A stretch of DNA of 64,000 bases from assembly GCA_024280945.1 (NCBI GenBank), contig JAMXLO010000002.1, positions 1-64,000 on the forward strand, given 5' to 3'. Origin of the DNA: Acetobacteraceae bacterium. GTDB taxonomy: Bacteria; Pseudomonadota; Alphaproteobacteria; Acetobacterales; Acetobacteraceae. Positions 18,410 to 28,054 of the stretch are shown piece after piece (positions within the stretch are counted from its first letter, which is position 1; each line of letters starts with the position of its first letter). The position numbers and the translations under genes are program-made. Under the pieces are notes generated by a model. That model searched no databases, was not told where the DNA came from, and saw only the letters and a program-made list of their open reading frames with translations.

Positions 18410-19303
18410 ATGCAGATCGGTGCATCACTGCCGGTGGTCGATATCGGCACCGCGCCCAACATTGTGCGCGACTATGCACAGGCCGCTGAACGCCTTGGCT
18501 ATGCCTACCTGGTCGCGCCCGACCATGTGCTGGGCGCCAATCCAGCTACAGACCATGGCGACCGCCGGGTCGGCACCACAGCCAATGCATACCACGATCC
18601 CTTCGTGCTGTTCGGTTTTCTCGCCGGCTGCACGCAGCGTATCGGCTTCGCGGTCGGCGTGTTGATCCTGGCGCAGCGCCAGACAGTACTGGTGGCGAAG
18701 CAGGCGGCCAGCCTGGACGTGCTGTGCAACGGCCGCTTTCGCCTCGGTGTTGGCGTGGGCTGGAACGAGGTGGAGTTCGTCGGCCTGAACGAGAATTTTC
18801 ACAATCGCGGCCGGCGGTCGGAAGAGCAGGTGCAGGTGATGCAGGCGCTGTGGGCACAGGACCACGTGACGTTCAACGGCGCATTCCATCACATCCAAGA
18901 TGCGGGCATCAATCCGCGGCCGGCTTCTGGTCGCGTGCCGATCTGGTACGGCGGCCACGCCGATTCGACATTTCGCCGCGCGGCTAAGTACGGAGACGGA
19001 TTCATGCCGCTCGCCTATCCACCGAATGATGCGGCGCTTGCCGCATTCGACAAGCTGCGCCGTTTGACCCGAGAAGCCGGTCGTGATCCGGCGCAGATGG
19101 GAATCGAGGTTTGGGTGTCGCTCGCCGGCACCGAGGATGACTGGCGGCGCGAGCTTGCGTTCTGGAAGCAGGCCGGCGTGACCCACGTAACGGCACACAC
19201 GACCTATTCCAGCGGTCACCACAAACGTATTGACGGACGGACCTCCGCGACGCACCTTGCGGCCATCACCCGCTATCGCGCTGTGGTTGCCGACCTGCTG
19301 TAG
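18410..19303 (+). CDS. Luciferase-like (LLM) flavin/F420-type oxidoreductase
   Basis: A 297-residue TIM-barrel monooxygenase-like protein: QIGASLPVVDIGTAPNIVRD, the conserved RIGFAVGVLILAQRQTVLVA strand, GRFRLGVGVGWNEVEF and PIWYGGHADSTFRRAAKYGD. ATG 18410 follows GGGGGAAGAAAG. The TIGR03619-like LLM group uses FMN or F420; the cofactor cannot be decided from sequence. It is divergent from the thiolase/OB pair, suggesting a shared degradative pathway. Confidence 0.83.
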   Translation: MQIGASLPVVDIGTAPNIVRDYAQAAERLGYAYLVAPDHVLGANPATDHGDRRVGTTANAYHDPFVLFGFLAGCTQRIGFAVGVLILAQRQTVLVAKQAASLDVLCNGRFRLGVGVGWNEVEFVGLNENFHNRGRRSEEQVQVMQALWAQDHVTFNGAFHHIQDAGINPRPASGRVPIWYGGHADSTFRRAAKYGDGFMPLAYPPNDAALAAFDKLRRLTREAGRDPAQMGIEVWVSLAGTEDDWRRELAFWKQAGVTHVTAHTTYSSGHHKRIDGRTSATHLAAITRYRAVVADLL

Positions 19304-19390
19304 CGGACTTTCGAGCGACCGCCGATCTGACCATTGCTGGCGCGAGCTTACTGCGCCCATAGTCCAGCCCGTGCAACCAGGGAGGCGTCG

Positions 19391-20899
19391 ATGCGCCGGC
19401 TCGCTCTCGGCCTGATCCTTGCCATGATCCTGTGCGTGCAGGTAGCGGCTCAGGAGCGCATCCTTCATGTCGGGCTGCGCGAGGATCCGGATCTGCTCGA
19501 TCCCACGCTTGGCTCCTCCTACGTCGGGCGCATCGTATTCGCCGGCCTGTGCGACAAGCTTTTCGACATCGACGCCAGGCTCAACATCGTCTCTGTGCTG
19601 GCGACCGGCTACGAGTGGAAGGACCCGACGCACCTTGTCATCCGCATCCGCGACGGCGTGCAGTTTCAGGACGGGGAAAAGCTCGACTCGGAGGCCGTGA
19701 AATACAAGCTGATGCGCGACCTGACGGCCAAGGGCAGCATGCGGCGCGGGGAGGTCAACGCAATCGACAGCATCGAGATATTGGACCCACTCACCGTTCA
19801 GCTCAATCTTAAGGCGCCGGCGTCGCAGCTGCTGGCCCAGCTCACCGACCGCGCAGGCATCATGATCTCGCCCAAGGCAGTGGATGCACAGGGCGACAAG
19901 TTCGGGCTGCATCCGGTGTGCGCGGGTCCGTTCAGCTTCGACTCGCGCGTCGCCCAGGACCGCATCGTGCTGAAGCGCTTTCCCGGTTATTGGGATGCCA
20001 AATCGATCCACTTCGATCAGGTGGTCTACCTGCCCAATCCAAACGCGTCGGTGCGCCTGGCGAACCTTCAGGCTGGCGCTTTGGATATCGTCGAATACAT
20101 TCTGCCGACCGATGTTCCCGGGGTGCAGAAGGATCCAAAACTCAAGATAGCGATCGACGATTCACTCGCTTACACCGGCATCACGATCAACACGGACAAC
20201 GGTCCGGCACACGACACCGCGCTTGGCAAAATTGCGCTGGTCCGACAGGCGTTCGAGCTCGCACTGGACCGTGAAGCGTTGATCCAGGTTGTGTACGCTG
20301 GCATGTATACACCGACAGTGCAGGCAAATCCTCCGAGCTCACCTTTCTTCTTCCAGGACCTCAAGGTACCAGCGCGCGATGTAGCCAAGGCGAAGGCGCT
20401 GCTAAAAGAGGCCGGAGTATCGACACCGGTTCCTGTGACACTGACGATCACCAACGGTTCCGACATCCAGCAGGTCGGCGAGGTGATTCAGTCAATGACG
20501 AGCGAGGCGGGGTTCGATGTCAAGATCAAGGCGATGGAGTTTGCCTCTTCGTTGCAGGCGGCATACGCCGGGGACTTTCAGGCCTACCTGATCGGTTGGT
20601 CGGGTCGCGCGGATCCAGACGGCAATATGTGGCAGATGCTGCACGCCGGCGGCACATTCAACTATGGGCACTACAGCAACGCCCAGGTCGACCGCGCGCT
20701 GGATGACGCGCGCATGGTTGCCCTTGTCGATCAGCGACGAGAGGCGTACGCCCGAGTTTGGCAGCAGGAGCGCAAGGACCTGCCGCTCATTTACCTTTGG
20801 ACAGCAAAGAACATCGTCGGAATGAAGAAAGCAGTCAGTGGCTTCCAGCAGGTTCCCGACGGGCTGATCCGACTGCAAGGTGTGACGATTGACCGCTAG
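19391..20899 (+). CDS. ABC transporter substrate-binding protein (peptide/solute family 5)
   Basis: Periplasmic binding protein of 502 residues with a cleavable signal (MRRLALGLILAMILCVQVAAQ) and the family 5 pattern (REDPDLLDPTLGSS, FQDGEKLDSEAVKYKLMRD, VCAGPFSFDSR, YLIGWSGRADPDGNMWQMLH). ATG 19391 follows GGAGG. No permease or ATPase genes are adjacent, so it is an orphan here and may serve transporters encoded elsewhere. Its ligand is unknown. Confidence 0.88.
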   Translation: MRRLALGLILAMILCVQVAAQERILHVGLREDPDLLDPTLGSSYVGRIVFAGLCDKLFDIDARLNIVSVLATGYEWKDPTHLVIRIRDGVQFQDGEKLDSEAVKYKLMRDLTAKGSMRRGEVNAIDSIEILDPLTVQLNLKAPASQLLAQLTDRAGIMISPKAVDAQGDKFGLHPVCAGPFSFDSRVAQDRIVLKRFPGYWDAKSIHFDQVVYLPNPNASVRLANLQAGALDIVEYILPTDVPGVQKDPKLKIAIDDSLAYTGITINTDNGPAHDTALGKIALVRQAFELALDREALIQVVYAGMYTPTVQANPPSSPFFFQDLKVPARDVAKAKALLKEAGVSTPVPVTLTITNGSDIQQVGEVIQSMTSEAGFDVKIKAMEFASSLQAAYAGDFQAYLIGWSGRADPDGNMWQMLHAGGTFNYGHYSNAQVDRALDDARMVALVDQRREAYARVWQQERKDLPLIYLWTAKNIVGMKKAVSGFQQVPDGLIRLQGVTIDR

Positions 20900-20900
20900 T

Positions 20901-20989
20901 CGCCGTTAGATACACGTCCCGCCCCGGCGCCGTTAGATACACGTCCCGCCCAGGCAATGCCTCAGCTGCCAGAATGCCTTAGCTGCCAG
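20901..20989. repeat. Two adjacent short direct-repeat pairs
   Basis: The 24-base unit starting CGCCGTTAGATACACGTCCC occurs at 20901-20924 and 20928-20951. Immediately after, AATGCCTCAGCTGCCAG (20956-20972) is repeated as AATGCCTTAGCTGCCAG (20973-20989). The second pair supplies the stop codon region of the XRE gene. They look like local slippage duplications. Confidence 0.95.
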
Positions 20990-21323
20990 CAAGCTCTCTT
21001 GTGGCACGAACTGGTAGCTTCAGCACCTTGCACAAAGCAGCGAGATTTGCTGCGCGCGGGCGGCAGTAATCGGTTTCCCAAAAATATATGCTCGTTTGGC
21101 TGACACCGACCTGCTCTGCCACTTCAGCGACCGACAGGCCACGCCTGATGCGAGCCTCACGCAGATGCTTGGATAAATTTGGTTTGCGAGGCAACTTGGT
21201 CTCCATCTTGCTCGATACGGAATTAGGGAACCTATTGGACTGCATCGGCAAACTCAAGACCGCCCCGGATGCATTTTGCATGTCTCGCAGCACGCTTATG
21301 CAACTCGACTCGATCGTGCTCAT
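20979..21323 (-). CDS. XRE-family transcriptional regulator
   Basis: Small DNA-binding protein with one Cro/C1-type helix-turn-helix in its C-terminal half (LREARIRRGLSVAEVAEQVG, then VSQTSIYFWETDYCRPRAAN). The start is uncertain: 21323 gives 114 residues, but METKLPRKPNLSKHL at internal Met 40 would give a compact 75-residue HTH protein of normal shape. The region is less GC-rich than its neighbours and has no partner gene, which may mean horizontal acquisition. The gene ends inside a 17-base direct repeat. Confidence 0.7.
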   Translation of the reverse strand: MSTIESSCISVLRDMQNASGAVLSLPMQSNRFPNSVSSKMETKLPRKPNLSKHLREARIRRGLSVAEVAEQVGVSQTSIYFWETDYCRPRAANLAALCKVLKLPVRATRELAGS

Positions 21324-22023
21324 CTCACCGCTTGAGTCACTGCCTGATAATCACAGTTTGGATGGGTCCGGGTATCATTGACTGGCCTAAGGCAGCGTTT
21401 TGCAGTTGTCGCAAGCGCAAGTGAACGCACCGCGAGAGTTTAAATTCTTTGTCCAGGTGAGGCGGCGACAGGTCGCAATCGCTTTTGAAGCTGCGTGCCA
21501 GGCCGTCCTTAAACCTTTCACAATTCCGTTTTATGCGTTTCACAATCACGTTCGAGATGTCTTAAATTGGTTCCGCGATGGCCGTTTCTCCCGGCCTGCG
21601 CGATCTAACGCCTGCGCGCACTCGACGGCCCGCTTCCGCGAGACCTCCGGGCGGTATTTGTGCCTTCGAACACCTTCGCGACTGGCGAGAGCGTCGTTGG
21701 AGTGGGGACGTTTTCACTATGAGCGACAGGAGCAATGCTGATTGGCCTGATAGTGCCTTTGTCCTGAAGGTTCATAACTTGTTCGCAGATCTCGGGGCGC
21801 TGGGCTGCGCTGCCAGCATGGCTGGGCCATTGCTTATGTGGGCAGAAGCTGCAATTTGCCGCGGACATACGCAGCCGCGTACGTTGGGATGCCTGCCGGA
21901 AGAGGAAATGAACCCGGTTTACCGTGTCTTCGACACACGGCCAGCTTACCTTATATAAGGACGCAGCCGACCGACCTTATATGCGACGCAATCTGCGTTG
22001 GCAGACTTGGATGGAGGGGTACA
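21324..22023. other. Gene-poor, lower-GC stretch
   Basis: About 700 bases with visibly more A/T than the surroundings and no recognisable gene. Short open frames exist on both strands; the best is ATG 21719 to 21958 on the plus strand (MSDRSNADWPDSAFVLKVHN and onward, 79 residues), which has no family I recognise and a poor ribosome site. The stretch may hold the control region of the downstream tandem-repeat protein and degraded remnants of transferred DNA. Confidence 0.5.
21949..21982. promoter_or_regulatory. Candidate operator: palindrome plus half-site upstream of the repeat-protein gene
   Basis: CCTTATATAAGG (21949-21960) is a perfect 12-base palindrome, and CCTTATAT recurs at 21975-21982, 26 bases later. 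Both lie 40-75 bases before ATG 22024 in an AT-rich patch, a sensible place for a regulator site or -10 elements. The XRE protein nearby is a possible binder, but this is inference. Confidence 0.4.
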
Positions 22024-22434
22024 ATGCGCCTATGGTCTAGTGCATCAGCCGCAGTGCTGGTGTTCGGTTCAGCTATGGCAACGTCAGCGGTTGCCGCCAC
22101 ACCCTATACTGGTTGTCCCGCCGGCTATCACCGGGCTGAGGCAGAAGGCGGTGGCGTCGGGTCGGTGAACAATCAGACCCGCCGGGCCGAGGCAGAGGGT
22201 GGCGGCGTGGGATCAGTCAACCTCCGGACTCGCCAGGCCGAGGCAGAAGGCGGTGGCGTCGGATCGGTGAGCAATCAGACGCGCCGGGCCGAGGCGGAGG
22301 GCGGCGGCGTCGGATCAGTCAACCTCCGGACTCGCCAGGCCGAGGCGGAAGGCGGCGGCGTCGGATCGGTGAACAATCAAACCCGTCGGGCCGAGGCGCT
22401 TGCGGAGATGCCCTGCGTCCAGAACTCACGCTGA
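22024..22434 (+). CDS. Small secreted tandem-repeat protein
   Basis: A 136-residue protein with a signal peptide (LWSSASAAVLVFGSAMATSA, cut near AVAA), a short CPAGYH segment and then five tandem 17-residue units of the form R/Q-AEAEGGGVGSVNNQTR, followed by a sixth truncated unit and the tail EMPCVQNSR. Units alternate between NNQTR (or SNQTR) and NLRTR endings, so the true period is 34 residues. Two cysteines bracket the repeats. ATG 22024 follows GGAGGGG. Function unknown; the pattern suggests an extended, secreted or surface-exposed repeat structure. Confidence 0.75.
   Translation: MRLWSSASAAVLVFGSAMATSAVAATPYTGCPAGYHRAEAEGGGVGSVNNQTRRAEAEGGGVGSVNLRTRQAEAEGGGVGSVSNQTRRAEAEGGGVGSVNLRTRQAEAEGGGVGSVNNQTRRAEALAEMPCVQNSR
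22132..22386 (+). repeat. Coding tandem repeat, five 51-bp units
   Basis: Five head-to-tail 51-base units encode the 17-residue repeat. Odd units resemble one another more than even ones, giving a 102-base super-period that points to duplication of a two-unit block. Confidence 0.9.
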
Positions 22435-22591
22435 CGCAACGGTGCGGGTCGCCGCTGGCCCGGGCCCATAGGCCGGCGAGTGGCGCCCGCGGTCCGCCGC
22501 GCTTGCCGAATTGATGACGGCACCCTAGGCAGCAGATCCCCAGGTGTGGCTCGGTCACAGAGCCATGGCAGCCGAAGGTTCTGACCCGACA

Positions 22592-22617
22592 AGGCGGCTG
22601 CCTTTCGGCAGCCGCCT
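22592..22617. terminator. Strong hairpin, probable terminator
   Basis: AGGCGGCTGCC (22592-22602), loop TTTC, GGCAGCCGCCT (22607-22617): a perfect 11-base stem with a 4-base loop. It sits after the tandem-repeat gene and 55 bases before the FecR gene. No T-run follows, so it may be an attenuator or Rho-assisted. Confidence 0.65.
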
Positions 22618-22672
22618 CACTGCTGTCGTGTGCCCTGGAGCCACTGCCCGATCCAGGTTAGCCTCCGTGACC

Positions 22673-23275
22673 ATGTCACATCCGATGGAAAGACGCGCAT
22701 TCCTGGCGGGTCTTGTCGCCGTGGGCGGTGTGGCGGCCGCCCGGGCCGCTGAACGGGCCGGCGAAGTGCAGAACTCCCGCGGCGAGTGTTACGCCCAAAT
22801 GGCCGCCGACCGCCGGACCTTGGGACCGGATGCACCGGTGTTCGTCGGCGATGCGGTTGCCACCGGGGCACAATCGGCGCTTGGCATGCATCTGGGAGAG
22901 GCCACCGAGGTCCGGCTGGGGGCGGAATCCCGCCTGCGCATCGATCGCTTCATCGTAAACGCCGGTGGTATCCTGGTGCTGGACCGCGGAGCCATGCTCT
23001 ACGACCACGATCGGGCGGGGGGCGGCAGCGATGTGGCGGTGCGAACGCCATACGGACTGCTCGCGGTCCGCGGCACGCGGTTCTTTGCCGGACCGAGCAA
23101 CGGCGTCTTCGGGGTCTTCGTCGAGCGGGGTGCCGTGACCGTTATCGGGGTCAACACCGCCGTGCTGGTGACCGATGGTCAAGGCACGGACCTCGCCAGA
23201 CCCGGAGACGAACCGACGACCCCGCATCCCTGGGGCGCGGCCCGCATCGCCAGCGCGATGGCGTCGGTCAACTGA
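22673..23275 (+). CDS. FecR-domain protein with twin-arginine signal
   Basis: A 200-residue exported protein: twin-arginine signal (MERRAFLAGLVAVGGVAAAR) followed by a FecR fold, shown by ALGMHLGEATEVRLGAESRL, the LDRGAMLYDHD turn and DVAVRTPYGLLAVRGTRFFA. FecR domains outside iron-siderophore systems are often secreted scaffold or sensor modules. ATG 22673 was chosen; ATG 22685 is possible. Its 3' end overlaps the 3' end of the convergent CHASE2-cyclase gene by 8 bases. FecR genes next to CHASE2-cyclase genes are a recurrent bacterial arrangement. Confidence 0.8.
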   Translation: MSHPMERRAFLAGLVAVGGVAAARAAERAGEVQNSRGECYAQMAADRRTLGPDAPVFVGDAVATGAQSALGMHLGEATEVRLGAESRLRIDRFIVNAGGILVLDRGAMLYDHDRAGGGSDVAVRTPYGLLAVRGTRFFAGPSNGVFGVFVERGAVTVIGVNTAVLVTDGQGTDLARPGDEPTTPHPWGAARIASAMASVN

Positions 23276-25127
23276 GGGGCAACGACACCGGCGTGTAAAC
23301 CGCGATCGACTGGCTTTGGCCTCGCGGCGTCAGCGTGCCGATCTGCCGCAATGTCGCCGGATCGACCCTGGCCGCCGTGCCCGGTCCGATGCATATGCTG
23401 GAGCCCAGCTCCTTGTTGGCCGCCTCCAGCCGCGCCGCCGCGTTCACCGCGTTGCCGTGCGCCGTGTAGTCCAGCTTCCGGCTGCCGCCCACGTCACCCA
23501 CGATGGCGAGGCCGGTCTCGATGCCGATCCGTGTGCGACCCAGGTGCAGCCGTTGGCCGAGCGGGGACCGCCGGGCCTCCTCGGACGCCGCCAGCAGCGC
23601 CAACGCCGTCTCCACCGCGCGCTTGGGATGGTCGGGCAATTCGAACGGCGCGTTGTAGATCGCATGGATCGAATCGCCGACGATCTTGTCGATCATGCCG
23701 CCACGGTCGGTGACAATACGTGTCGCCGCGTCGAAATACGCATCGAGCAGGGCAACCAGCTCCGCCGGTTCAGCCCGCTCGGTCATGCCGGTGAACCCTT
23801 CGATATCGGTGAACAAGGCCGTGATCTCCCGCATCTGCCCCTGCAGTCGCAACGCGGCCGGGTCGGCGGCGATGCGCCGCACCACCTCGGGCGCCAGGTG
23901 CTGCTCGAAGCTGAGGCGCAGCTTGCGTGCTTGCCACTCATCACGGCCAAAGCGCGCCAGCGCAGTGGCGGCGAACGTGGACGCCGCCACCACCGGTGGG
24001 CCGGCGGGATCCAGCAACAGCGCCAAGCCGGGCGCCGCGGCCCAGGCGCTGCCCACCCAGGCGAAGCAGAGCAGGGCGGTCAGCAACATTGCGATGCCGG
24101 GGCGTAATGTCATTGCCAGTAACAGGGAGAGAAGGCCCAGCGTCAGCGCCGCCAACGGCTCGACCCAATGCGCCCAGTTCGGTCGTACGAACACGGCCCC
24201 GCTCAGCATCGCCTCGACCGCAGCGGCCTGGATATGAACAGTCGGGGTTGCGGGTGAGGCGGGGGTGACCCGCAATCCACCCAGTTCCGGCGCACTGCTG
24301 CCGATCAGCACGATACGCCCTTGCAGCGAAGTCGGAACCTCCGGGCTCTCAAGCAGGCGTGCCGCCGGAACCGAGCGCGCCCGGGCCCCATGCGCCAGGC
24401 GCAGCATCGCATCGCTTCCCAGCGACACGGCGACGGCACCGGCATGGAGCGTGCCGTTCGGGTCCACCAACAGGGCGCCGGCATCCTGAGAAAGCCGGAT
24501 CATTTCGACCGCGAACCCCGGCCGCATTACCTCGCCGGTCTGCAGCAGCAGCGGAACCCGGCGGATCGGCCCGTCGGCATCGGCCGCCGCGACCAACGCT
24601 CCCATCCCGCGCGCGACGTCGACCAGCTCTGGCGCCGGCCCAACCACGCCTCTGGCGCGCCAAACGTCGGGCAGCGACACCGGCCCCCGCGCCAGGATCG
24701 GCGTCGCCGGCAGATCTTGCGTCCCCGCATCAGGGTCGAGCACAAATCCAAGGACGTTGGAGACCCCAGCCAGCGCCTGGGCCAACGCAGCGTTGCCGTC
24801 GCCGAGGAACCGGTCAGGGCCGGCCAACAGGATGTCCAGGCCGACCACAGCCGGTTTCGCCAAAGCAACAGCATCGACCAGCTGCGCCAGGCGCGCTCGC
24901 GGCCAGGGCCAGACGCCAAATTTTGCGAGCGCGGCACGGTCGATATCGACGATCACGACTTCGGCGCCGGCAACGGACGGCTGGGGCAACAGCGGCAGCA
25001 GCTGGTCGAATGTGCGCTCCCGCAACGCGACGCGCACGCCTGGAGCCATTGTCCAGATCGTCAGTAGGGTCAGCAGCACCATCAGTCCGACCATGCCTGG
25101 GGCAGGGAGGCTGCGCCGCAGCCGCAT
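23268..25127 (-). CDS. CHASE2-domain adenylate/guanylate cyclase
   Basis: A 619-residue membrane sensor. Order: N-terminal membrane anchor (VGLMVLLTLLTIW), periplasmic CHASE2 domain (about 30-320; VVIVDIDRAALAKFGVWPWP, GRIVLIGSSAPELGG), a cluster of membrane helices (about 325-400), then a class III cyclase domain. Catalytic elements are present: metal Asp in LFTDIEGFTG and GDSIHAIYN, substrate Lys in MIDKIVGD, and the specificity/transition-state stretch LDYTAHGNAVNAAARLE. It should make cAMP or cGMP in response to a periplasmic cue; the neighbouring FecR protein is a candidate partner. Confidence 0.92.
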   Translation of the reverse strand: MRLRRSLPAPGMVGLMVLLTLLTIWTMAPGVRVALRERTFDQLLPLLPQPSVAGAEVVIVDIDRAALAKFGVWPWPRARLAQLVDAVALAKPAVVGLDILLAGPDRFLGDGNAALAQALAGVSNVLGFVLDPDAGTQDLPATPILARGPVSLPDVWRARGVVGPAPELVDVARGMGALVAAADADGPIRRVPLLLQTGEVMRPGFAVEMIRLSQDAGALLVDPNGTLHAGAVAVSLGSDAMLRLAHGARARSVPAARLLESPEVPTSLQGRIVLIGSSAPELGGLRVTPASPATPTVHIQAAAVEAMLSGAVFVRPNWAHWVEPLAALTLGLLSLLLAMTLRPGIAMLLTALLCFAWVGSAWAAAPGLALLLDPAGPPVVAASTFAATALARFGRDEWQARKLRLSFEQHLAPEVVRRIAADPAALRLQGQMREITALFTDIEGFTGMTERAEPAELVALLDAYFDAATRIVTDRGGMIDKIVGDSIHAIYNAPFELPDHPKRAVETALALLAASEEARRSPLGQRLHLGRTRIGIETGLAIVGDVGGSRKLDYTAHGNAVNAAARLEAANKELGSSICIGPGTAARVDPATLRQIGTLTPRGQSQSIAVYTPVSLPLS

Positions 25128-25275
25128 CAGGTGCGGCAGTCCCAGGCTCGGCCTGGACCACGCGGGTGGGTGCGCTTATCTAGCGCCAACATTCCCATGA
25201 CCGTGGCTCTTTGCGGCACCCTCGCGGGAGGATGCGCGCGTTGTGCGGCGTTGCGGATAGAAGGACATCCACCAC

Positions 25276-26955
<1,680 letters not shown>

Positions 26956-27653
26956 TCCGCCCGTGACAGAAGTATTGCTTGAACAGGGCGGGCCAGGGCG
27001 TCAGCCGCTGAAACTACGACCGTCGGTCTACCTCGTTTCACGACCCGCGATGCAACCAACCGGCACAAATGCGTTGTGAACTTCAGTAATGCACGGCCCA
27101 GGCAAGTGATGTCTGTGGCGGATCGTGTCCACAGAGATTCCGGATATACCGGTTGCCGATAAACTGGTCTCTCATTCTTGCCTGCGTTGATCGCTCCGGC
27201 CGGTCGTCTTCTGGGTAAGGACCGCTGCTCATCAACCGGACAAAAAAGACGCGCCAACCGCCGCCTTGGCATCTGCGTTCTTAAGGAGAGCGAAGGCAGG
27301 TTGCATTGCTGGTACTTGTCGGTGGCAGGGTATTTCTTTGCCGCCTCGAGGTGATTTTGTGCGGCGGCAAGATCAGGCGCAGCTCGATCCTTCCTGACCA
27401 AGACGCAAGTCCGAGCTGAGTGTCTGGCCCTACACTTGCATATATTGCAAGCTGCGATAGTCGCTTGCTGACATAGTTCGACTCCGGCAGTCAGATAGTA
27501 TCGTCGGTATCTACCTGTTCCGCTGAGCCAAGTCGAACGAGTCGTTCGGCGATCTCCTGCAGCGAGCCATACGATCCAGCCGGTGAACAACTGGCAAAGG
27601 GCAAATTCAACGCAAATACTCGGCGGTGTGGTGGGCCGAAAGGAGAAAAACTC
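26956..27653. other. Gene-poor stretch upstream of the peptide-export locus
   Basis: About 700 bases with no convincing gene. A long minus-strand frame (26952-27671) has Arg/Cys-rich, low-information content, no domain and no ribosome site. A plus-strand frame open from 27499 to 27729 lacks a good start. Base composition is lower in GC than ettA. It probably holds the promoter of the peptide locus and decayed DNA. Confidence 0.5.
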
Positions 27654-27710
27654 ATGCGTGAAGTCCATCACGTACTTCCGTTACGACGGAATGCCATACG
27701 GCGTCTCTGA
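27654..27710 (+). CDS. Possible 18-residue upstream peptide
   Basis: ATG 27654 is preceded by a strong ribosome site (AAAGGAG, spacing about 8) and encodes MREVHHVLPLRRNAIRRL before TGA. It lies 86 bases upstream of the first double-glycine peptide gene. It could be a leader peptide controlling the locus or chance. Only the ribosome site and position support it. Confidence 0.25.
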   Translation: MREVHHVLPLRRNAIRRL

Positions 27711-27720
27711 CAAGACTGGT

Positions 27721-27772
27721 GCTGGATAGTCCAGCGTCGGAGATCTTGTCGGAGTTTCCGGCTGTGCCGGAA
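27721..27772 (+). promoter_or_regulatory. Structured leader: two small hairpins before the first peptide gene
   Basis: GCTGGA-TAG-TCCAGC (27721-27735) and TTCCGGC-TGT-GCCGGAA (27756-27772) form perfect 6- and 7-base stems with 3-base loops, ending 23 bases before ATG 27796. They may shape the 5' end of the peptide mRNA or act as an attenuator. Confidence 0.45.
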
Positions 27773-27795
27773 GCAACAAACAGGGAGCCTTCGTT

Positions 27796-27978
27796 ATGAA
27801 TGACATCAGCACGCTCGCCCGCCTTTCACCGCACCTTCAGGAAGTCTCGTTCGATTTCCTGGACGAGGTCTCTGGCGGCAAGACCACGGTGCAGAACACC
27901 GGCGGCACGACCACAATCAAGGCGGACGGAACTGTGACGGTTTCAGGCGGAACCACGACCATCACCGTAAGCAAGTAG
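27796..27978 (+). CDS. Double-glycine-leader secreted peptide 1 (Thr/Gly-rich core)
   Basis: A 60-residue precursor. The leader (1-28) ends in FDFLDEVSGG, a classical double-glycine processing site with hydrophobic residues at the expected spacing for C39 peptidases. The 32-residue core, from KTTVQNTGGTTTIKADGTVT onward, is a beta-prone quasi-repeat (GGTTTI twice, with TVTVSGG between) and ends in Lys. It has no Cys and few Ser, so lanthionine or disulfide formation is excluded. AGGGAG precedes ATG 27796. The exporter genes lie 0.8-4 kb downstream on the same strand. It is probably a bacteriocin-like or signalling peptide; the activity is unknown. Confidence 0.75.
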   Translation: MNDISTLARLSPHLQEVSFDFLDEVSGGKTTVQNTGGTTTIKADGTVTVSGGTTTITVSK

Positions 27979-27991
27979 TCTGGGCCGCAGG

Positions 27992-28024
27992 GAGAAGCCG
28001 GCGTCCCCATCGCGCCGGTTTCTC
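27992..28024 (+). terminator. Intercistronic hairpin after peptide 1
   Basis: GAGAAGCCGGCG (27992-28003), 9-base loop, CGCCGGTTTCTC (28013-28024): a 12-base stem with one G-U pair, 13 bases after the stop of peptide 1. No T-run follows. It probably gives partial termination or mRNA stabilisation so that the peptide is made in excess over the exporter. Confidence 0.65.
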
Positions 28025-28054
28025 AACAGTCAACGAAGCAAAGGAATCCGCCGA

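Noticed and set aside
18425-20011. Long minus-strand open frame opposite the luciferase-like and binding-protein genes
   Set aside because: Low-information sequence with no ribosome site; the plus-strand genes have signal peptides and conserved motifs.
20901-20989. Direct repeats considered as attachment sites of an integrated element
   Set aside because: They are adjacent duplications, with no integrase or tRNA gene nearby.
22132-22386. 51-bp tandem repeats considered as CRISPR-like
   Set aside because: Units are contiguous with no spacers and are translated in frame; no cas genes in the window.
27499-27729. Plus-strand frame ending KSITYFRYDGMPYGVSDKTG... as a third precursor peptide
   Set aside because: No start codon with a ribosome site in the right place and no clear leader; an overlapping short frame has the better ribosome site.
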